Shown: positions 11,701 to 13,746 of the stretch, in pieces
Layout: each line of letters begins with the position of its first letter
Numbering within the stretch: the stretch's first letter is position 1
Origin: a bacterium
GTDB taxonomy: Bacteria; Sumerlaeota; Sumerlaeia; UBA8349
DNA: 13,746 nt
Reading direction: 5' to 3'
Assembly (NCBI GenBank): GCA_013203855.1
Contig: JABMPG010000784.1
Location: 1 to 13,746, forward strand
Position numbers and translations under genes: made by a program
The notes under the pieces: generated by a model
Told to the model about the DNA's origin: nothing
Databases searched by the model: none
What the model saw: only the letters and a program-made list of their open reading frames with translations

Positions 11701-12451
11701 GCTTCGGCTGGACCGGGGCGGCAGCCTTTACTACTACCACTACGACGGCTTGGGCAGCGTGATGGCCCTGAGCAGCGAGAGCGGTGCGACGGTCGAAACA
11801 TATCGCTACGACGTTTGGGGAAATCCGTCCGGTTCCGGTTCGTCGGGCAATCCCTATCGTTTTGCCGGTCGTCGTTATGAACCCGCAACGGGTCTGTACT
11901 ACAATCGCAGCCGTTACTACGATCCCGGCTTGGGCCGGTTCCTGTCGCCCGACCCCATCGGGTACTACGGCGGTTTCAATCTTTATGCCTACTGCCAGAA
12001 CGATCCGATTAACCTGATTGATCCCTACGGATTGAAGATCAAGTACACGGGCACGGACGCGGAAAAGGAGAAGATCAAGAAAGGCTTGGAGGATTTGAAG
12101 AAGAAGTCGGCGACCGCCAAGAAACTGATCGAAGCCCTGGAAGCCGACGACGACACCATCAAGATCGAGACGACCTCGAACGGCAATTCCTACAGCCCGG
12201 GCAGTGACACCGTGAAATACAACCCGGACAGGCAGAACATCGGCACCGACGAGCCCTGGAAGACCCGTCCGCCCGAAGTCGGTATGGGTCATGAACTGAT
12301 CCACGCCTATCACGACCTGAACGGCGGCATCGAATCGGTTAGAATGAACGAAGAGAACAAGACCGTCGGGATCGAAGGATACGAAAACGAAACCTATACC
12401 GAGAATGGGATCCGCGACGACTACGGGATCGACAAACGCCCCCGGTATTGA
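8708..12451 (+). CDS. Exported RHS/YD-repeat protein with C-terminal M91-like zinc metallopeptidase tip
   Basis: This protein is 1247 residues long. Residues 1-24 form a Sec signal peptide (hydrophobic LLIILITLALLGSLAV, cleavage after GYA). A Pro/Asp-rich linker (about 25-56) leads to a DUF6531-type start (GDPVDLEAGNFQYS at about 56). About 36 YD repeats (pattern YDxxGRL) span roughly residues 215-965. The RHS core (RFAGRRYEPATGLYYNRSRY, RFLSPDPIGYYGG) ends in DPYGL at 1105-1109, the usual junction before a variable toxin tip. In studied RHS proteins the repeats form a shell enclosing that tip. The 138-residue tip has HELIH at 1195-1199 (two His ligands and the catalytic Glu) and ends in TENGIRDDYGIDKRPRY, resembling peptidase family M91 (NleD-like). 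The protease target is unknown. With a signal peptide, the protein should act in the periplasm or outside the cell, unlike typical type VI RHS effectors. The RHS call is near certain; M91 is probable. Confidence 0.92.
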   Translation: MRQLLIILITLALLGSLAVSPGYAFNVPKDSGHNTAQNPDTPKDTPPEEPKRDDDGDPVDLEAGNFQYSFLDAGVMGSGLRLRFMRSYHSQNRYEGPLGYGWHHNYDIRLYRVYEYPFLPIGVASSTGTEQPSQQTTSVFKAIIVRYGDGVRLRFNLPEQSGAPFKSPIGRYLSLVQDGDDYVMRNKHGRAWTFEPDPSGATWRLARVADSNGNLISLTYDPQSRLIRLSDDTGRQINLAYDDDNRIASVTDPAGRVSSYVYDGDGDQVRYTDPDGNPIRYGYDTRHALLTITDQRGNVRLSNTYDDQRRVISQNTGGGTYTFSYDDANHRATVTRPDGGRWVYQFNEHGLTTHMTDPYSKVVTQTWDADLNLISRTGPLGQTTTFEYDDMGNVVRMTDALGRVTRHNYDPVYNELTRIQWPDSSVRAFTRDARGNLTRFTDEAGNATVYTRTAAGHIATITDATGAVSAFTYDTHHYVSAVVDPLGNRTDMSHNVVGRLLAVQMPGDVTHTFTYDGRNNPLTVTNSLGQTRRLTWDAGGNLASFADPLGHVITYQYDDSDRLAGVTNALGHTKTFAYDGMGKRTARTDASGRTHQFTYDQYGHVSGVQTPAGTTLSFAFNANGVNTRVMDGLGQQTDYTHNQVNELTGVSYAGLAAESFSLDSRDRWTTHTLRNSEEIGYYYDPVGRLILKALPSSEKVHYTYDAEGRLTSVQSDDSSLGYTYDALGRVTQINQDGLIVGYQYDGRWNRTRVTYPDGTWIEKVYSDINQLTAVRDSVGQNIATYTYDDANRPARLALENGTQADFTYNAADRLTQIVNKVTTSDVIISTHGYVLDETGRRQSMTTADGQHSYTYDALYQLVGVDYPSGHPFNDAVYAYDAMWNRVAANEGTSITYSVNALNQYTGVGGTALVYDDLANLTYDGMTTYTWDGENRLVSASVPGHLIAYKYDPFGRRIETDDNGIVTRYVYSGYKVIAEYSGSGVLQAKYVHGRTDDEVLRLDRGGSLYYYHYDGLGSVMALSSESGATVETYRYDVWGNPSGSGSSGNPYRFAGRRYEPATGLYYNRSRYYDPGLGRFLSPDPIGYYGGFNLYAYCQNDPINLIDPYGLKIKYTGTDAEKEKIKKGLEDLKKKSATAKKLIEALEADDDTIKIETTSNGNSYSPGSDTVKYNPDRQNIGTDEPWKTRPPEVGMGHELIHAYHDLNGGIESVRMNEENKTVGIEGYENETYTENGIRDDYGIDKRPRY
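9356..11580 (+). repeat. YD (RHS) repeat region, about 36 units
   Basis: Repeats of about 20-21 codons follow the pattern YxYDxxGRLxxVTDPxGxxxx. Clear examples are TFEYDDMGNVVRMTDALGR, QFTYDQYGHVSGVQTPAG, GYTYDALGRVTQINQDG and AYKYDPFGRRIETDDNG. A few units are degenerate at the YD position (for example AFTRDARGNL, SFAFNANGVN). The frame is intact throughout. Confidence 0.9.
12035..12448 (+). other. RHS C-terminal tip: predicted M91-like zinc metallopeptidase domain
   Basis: The tip follows DPYGL directly. It opens with a Lys/Glu-rich helical stretch (AEKEKIKKGLEDLKKK). HELIH (12290-12304) follows, preceded by VGMG and followed by AYHDLNGG. A conserved-looking tail with GIEGYENETYTENGIRDDYG comes last. 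The HExxH motif plus the TENxxR...R.Y ending resembles the NleD/M91 effector protease family known from RHS tips and type III effectors. By hand count G+C is about 55% over 12061-12420, against 62-65% in three sampled 60-base lines of the repeat and core regions. Confidence 0.68.
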
Positions 12452-12478
12452 GGATAGAGGGAAGGAGCGTGAGGCCAC

Positions 12479-13096
12479 TTGTTGCGAAGACGAATCCAGA
12501 GCATTCTTGTCACGGTGGTCCTGTTGACCGTCCTGGGCTGCGAGCCGTCCATGCTTGAACTGAAGGTGACCGGTTTCGAGACTCGGGAAGAGATGGCGTT
12601 CATTCGCGCCTCAGTCCACAATCCGGGACCGGAAGCGATCTGGGTGTGCCGAGCGGTCGATTCGCCGAATGGAGTCGTGAGCGAGACTGCGGTCAATCCC
12701 GAAGACGGGACATGGATCGTTGAGGTACGCACCGCTCGGACGCCGTCGGACGTGCTTCTGGAATCGCCTTTCTGGGGACTGTATGAGCGGGTCAAGGCTG
12801 GCCAGGACATGGCGTTGGAAGTCCGGGCACCGCTGCCGCCGGCCAATCGCCCCGCCTTCGAGCCCGCCTCGGCGACGCAGCCCGGTCGTCCTGGCCAAGT
12901 CGATCGGCTGATACTGAGGGTTGGATACTATGGGGAAGAACTGACGAACTTGTCCAAGAGCTACCTCCTCGGCGATCCGGCCGAGGGAAAGTTGAAAGTC
13001 AATTTCCTGGTACTGGATCTGCTCACGGAAGATCTCCTGGAGACGACGATTTCGATTCAACCGCTGGACTATGCGACGTCGAGGAAGGGAAATTGA
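12479..13096 (+). CDS. Putative lipoprotein of unknown function, in immunity-gene position
   Basis: This protein is 205 residues long. It starts with a basic MLRRRIQSI, a hydrophobic core and a lipobox-like TVLGC with Cys21 as the likely lipidated residue. The mature part after Cys21 begins EPSMLELKVTGF. TTG at 12479 is chosen because it is the only start that keeps the full lipoprotein signal with a GGAG (12464-12467) 11 bases upstream. A second TTG at 12482 would work equally for the protein. The first in-frame ATG (12551) would remove the signal. The body looks beta-rich (LKVTGF, AFIRASVHNPG, LILRVGYYG, VNFLVLDLL) with a Pro-rich loop in the middle. I do not recognise a family. It lies 27 bases after the RHS gene, where polymorphic-toxin immunity genes usually sit, and a membrane-anchored periplasmic protein could guard against an exported toxin. 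That role is inference from position only. Confidence 0.82.
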   Translation: MLRRRIQSILVTVVLLTVLGCEPSMLELKVTGFETREEMAFIRASVHNPGPEAIWVCRAVDSPNGVVSETAVNPEDGTWIVEVRTARTPSDVLLESPFWGLYERVKAGQDMALEVRAPLPPANRPAFEPASATQPGRPGQVDRLILRVGYYGEELTNLSKSYLLGDPAEGKLKVNFLVLDLLTEDLLETTISIQPLDYATSRKGN

Positions 13097-13116
13097 GGGG
13101 TGATGGGGCGAGAGGT

Positions 13117-13123
13117 GGAGGAG
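13117..13123 (+). promoter_or_regulatory. Shine-Dalgarno site for the ChrB-like gene
   Basis: GGAGGAG ends 2 bases before the ATG at 13126, with its first GGAG 5 bases away. It supports that ATG over an in-frame TTG at 13093, which would overlap the preceding stop codon and add a Gly/Arg-rich stretch ahead of the signal peptide. Confidence 0.6.
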
Positions 13124-13125
13124 AC

Positions 13126-13638
13126 ATGAACACGATCCGAGTCGCACTTACGGCCTTTTTCCTGTTGACGCTCGGTTTGGCGACCTTGGGTGGGCCTGTG
13201 GACAGCCGCCTCTATGCGACTTGGGGCGGCACTTTGGAGGTGGACACATGTGCTTCGGCTTGGGCTATCAAGCGATTCGTCGATCCCGATGCCCGTTTCG
13301 CCTTCCACCCCGCCGGGACGGAGATTCCGGAGGGAATCCAGTTCGATACCCCCGGCGCGGACCGCTATATGCGCGCGCCGAATCGGTCCATCTTTGAGAC
13401 GATCTTGGCCGTTCACGAGATCGACGATCCGGGCCTGATCCAGCTCGCCCGGATTGTCCGGGACATTGAACTGAACAAGTGGGGCAAGAAGAAAACGGCG
13501 GAAGCGGCCGGAATCGAGGCGCTCTTTCAAGGTTTGAACCGGATTGGCCGCGATGAACCGGATCGACTGGATAAGAGTTTTGTCATTTTCGACGCCTTGT
13601 ACGCCGAGTACAGGAGTCGGCTGGAGGAACCGCATTAA
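13126..13638 (+). CDS. Exported ChrB C-terminal-domain-like protein
   Basis: This protein is 170 residues long. An N-terminal signal peptide (hydrophobic VALTAFFLLTLGLATLGG, residues 6-23) precedes a domain matching, from memory, the C-terminal domain of the chromate-resistance protein ChrB. The matches in order are: EVDTCASAWAIKRFVDPDAR (about 38-57; ChrB has ID-x-ACPWLI-x-RFIDP), then IQFDTPGADRY, SIFETIL, DDPGLIQLARIVRDIEL, and EAAGIEALFQGLNRI followed by VIFDALYAEYR. Cys42 sits where ChrB has its conserved Cys. The His and second Cys that I recall between the PG and FE motifs in typical ChrB appear to be replaced (YMRAPNRSIFE). The N-terminal regulatory domain of full-length ChrB is absent and a signal peptide takes its place. 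A periplasmic location therefore follows. Chromate chemistry or sensing is not shown. It is spaced 29 bases after the lipoprotein gene and 13 before the next. Confidence 0.85.
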   Translation: MNTIRVALTAFFLLTLGLATLGGPVDSRLYATWGGTLEVDTCASAWAIKRFVDPDARFAFHPAGTEIPEGIQFDTPGADRYMRAPNRSIFETILAVHEIDDPGLIQLARIVRDIELNKWGKKKTAEAAGIEALFQGLNRIGRDEPDRLDKSFVIFDALYAEYRSRLEEPH

Positions 13639-13651
13639 GGCGGAAGAGTTC

Positions 13652-13746
13652 ATGAGAGATTGTCAAACCATCGCCACTTTTGCTCTCCTGTGCCTGACGG
13701 CCGCGCTCATGGCAGGGGGTGTCCCGGCCCAGGTGCCCCAAGCCGA
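13652..13746 (+). CDS. Start of an exported protein gene (3' partial)
   Basis: ATG at 13652 follows a GGAAGAG (13642-13648) at 3 bases' distance and lies 13 bases after the previous stop. The frame stays open to the window end (31 full codons). The visible residues form a signal peptide: MRDCQTIATFALLCLTAALM, then AGGVPAQ, with a likely cleavage at VPA-Q. Nothing of the mature protein is seen beyond a few residues, so no function can be given. Next to a ChrB-like gene a transporter such as ChrA would be one expectation, but a cleavable signal peptide argues for a periplasmic or surface protein. Confidence 0.72.
   Translation, partial: MRDCQTIATFALLCLTAALMAGGVPAQVPQA

Noticed and set aside
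13093..13095. TTG start for the ChrB-like gene, overlapping the previous stop
   Set aside because: It would add 11 Gly/Arg-rich residues before the signal peptide. The ATG at 13126 has a good Shine-Dalgarno site.

Overview
The window is about 60% G+C or slightly higher and holds five consecutive genes, all on the + strand. Gaps between them are only 13 to 31 bases, and no promoter or terminator is visible, so they read as part of one transcription unit. No strong taxonomic marker is present. Lipoprotein and Sec-type signal peptides, purine-rich Shine-Dalgarno sites, PKD/beta-propeller surface proteins with FlgD-type Ig tails, and an RHS toxin-like protein suggest a Gram-negative bacterium of the kind common in environmental genomes (Planctomycetota/Desulfobacterota/FCB-type candidate phyla). 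That placement is inference only.

Positions 1-8676 are the 3' part of a giant secreted protein (2891 residues visible). Its true start lies upstream. The visible part begins in the last blade of a beta-propeller. It continues with 8 PKD domains, a complete seven-repeat NHL-like propeller, 8 more PKD domains and three FlgD-like Ig domains. The layout looks like two copies of a [propeller + 8 PKD] module of about 3.7-4.8 kb. Four PKD domains (4th, 5th, 7th and 13th) are interrupted by a different domain each: a MAM/choice-of-anchor-J-like jelly roll, an irregular propeller, a discoidin (F5/8C)-like domain and a PA14/galactose-binding-like sandwich. All four enter the same loop of the host domain.

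Positions 8708-12451 encode an exported RHS/YD-repeat protein. It has an N-terminal DUF6531-type domain, about 36 YD repeats, an RHS core ending in DPYGL, and a 138-residue tip with an HELIH zinc-protease motif resembling peptidase family M91 (NleD-like). It looks like a polymorphic-toxin-type protein.

Positions 12479-13096 encode a small lipoprotein with a TTG start, in the place where an immunity gene is usually found. Positions 13126-13638 encode an exported protein consisting only of a ChrB C-terminal-like domain. From 13652 a fifth gene with a signal peptide begins and runs off the window.

Taken together this is a cell-surface/exported cassette: a very large adhesin- or scaffold-like protein, a toxin-like RHS protein, a lipoprotein and a periplasmic ChrB-like protein. 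That they work together is inferred only from tight co-linearity.
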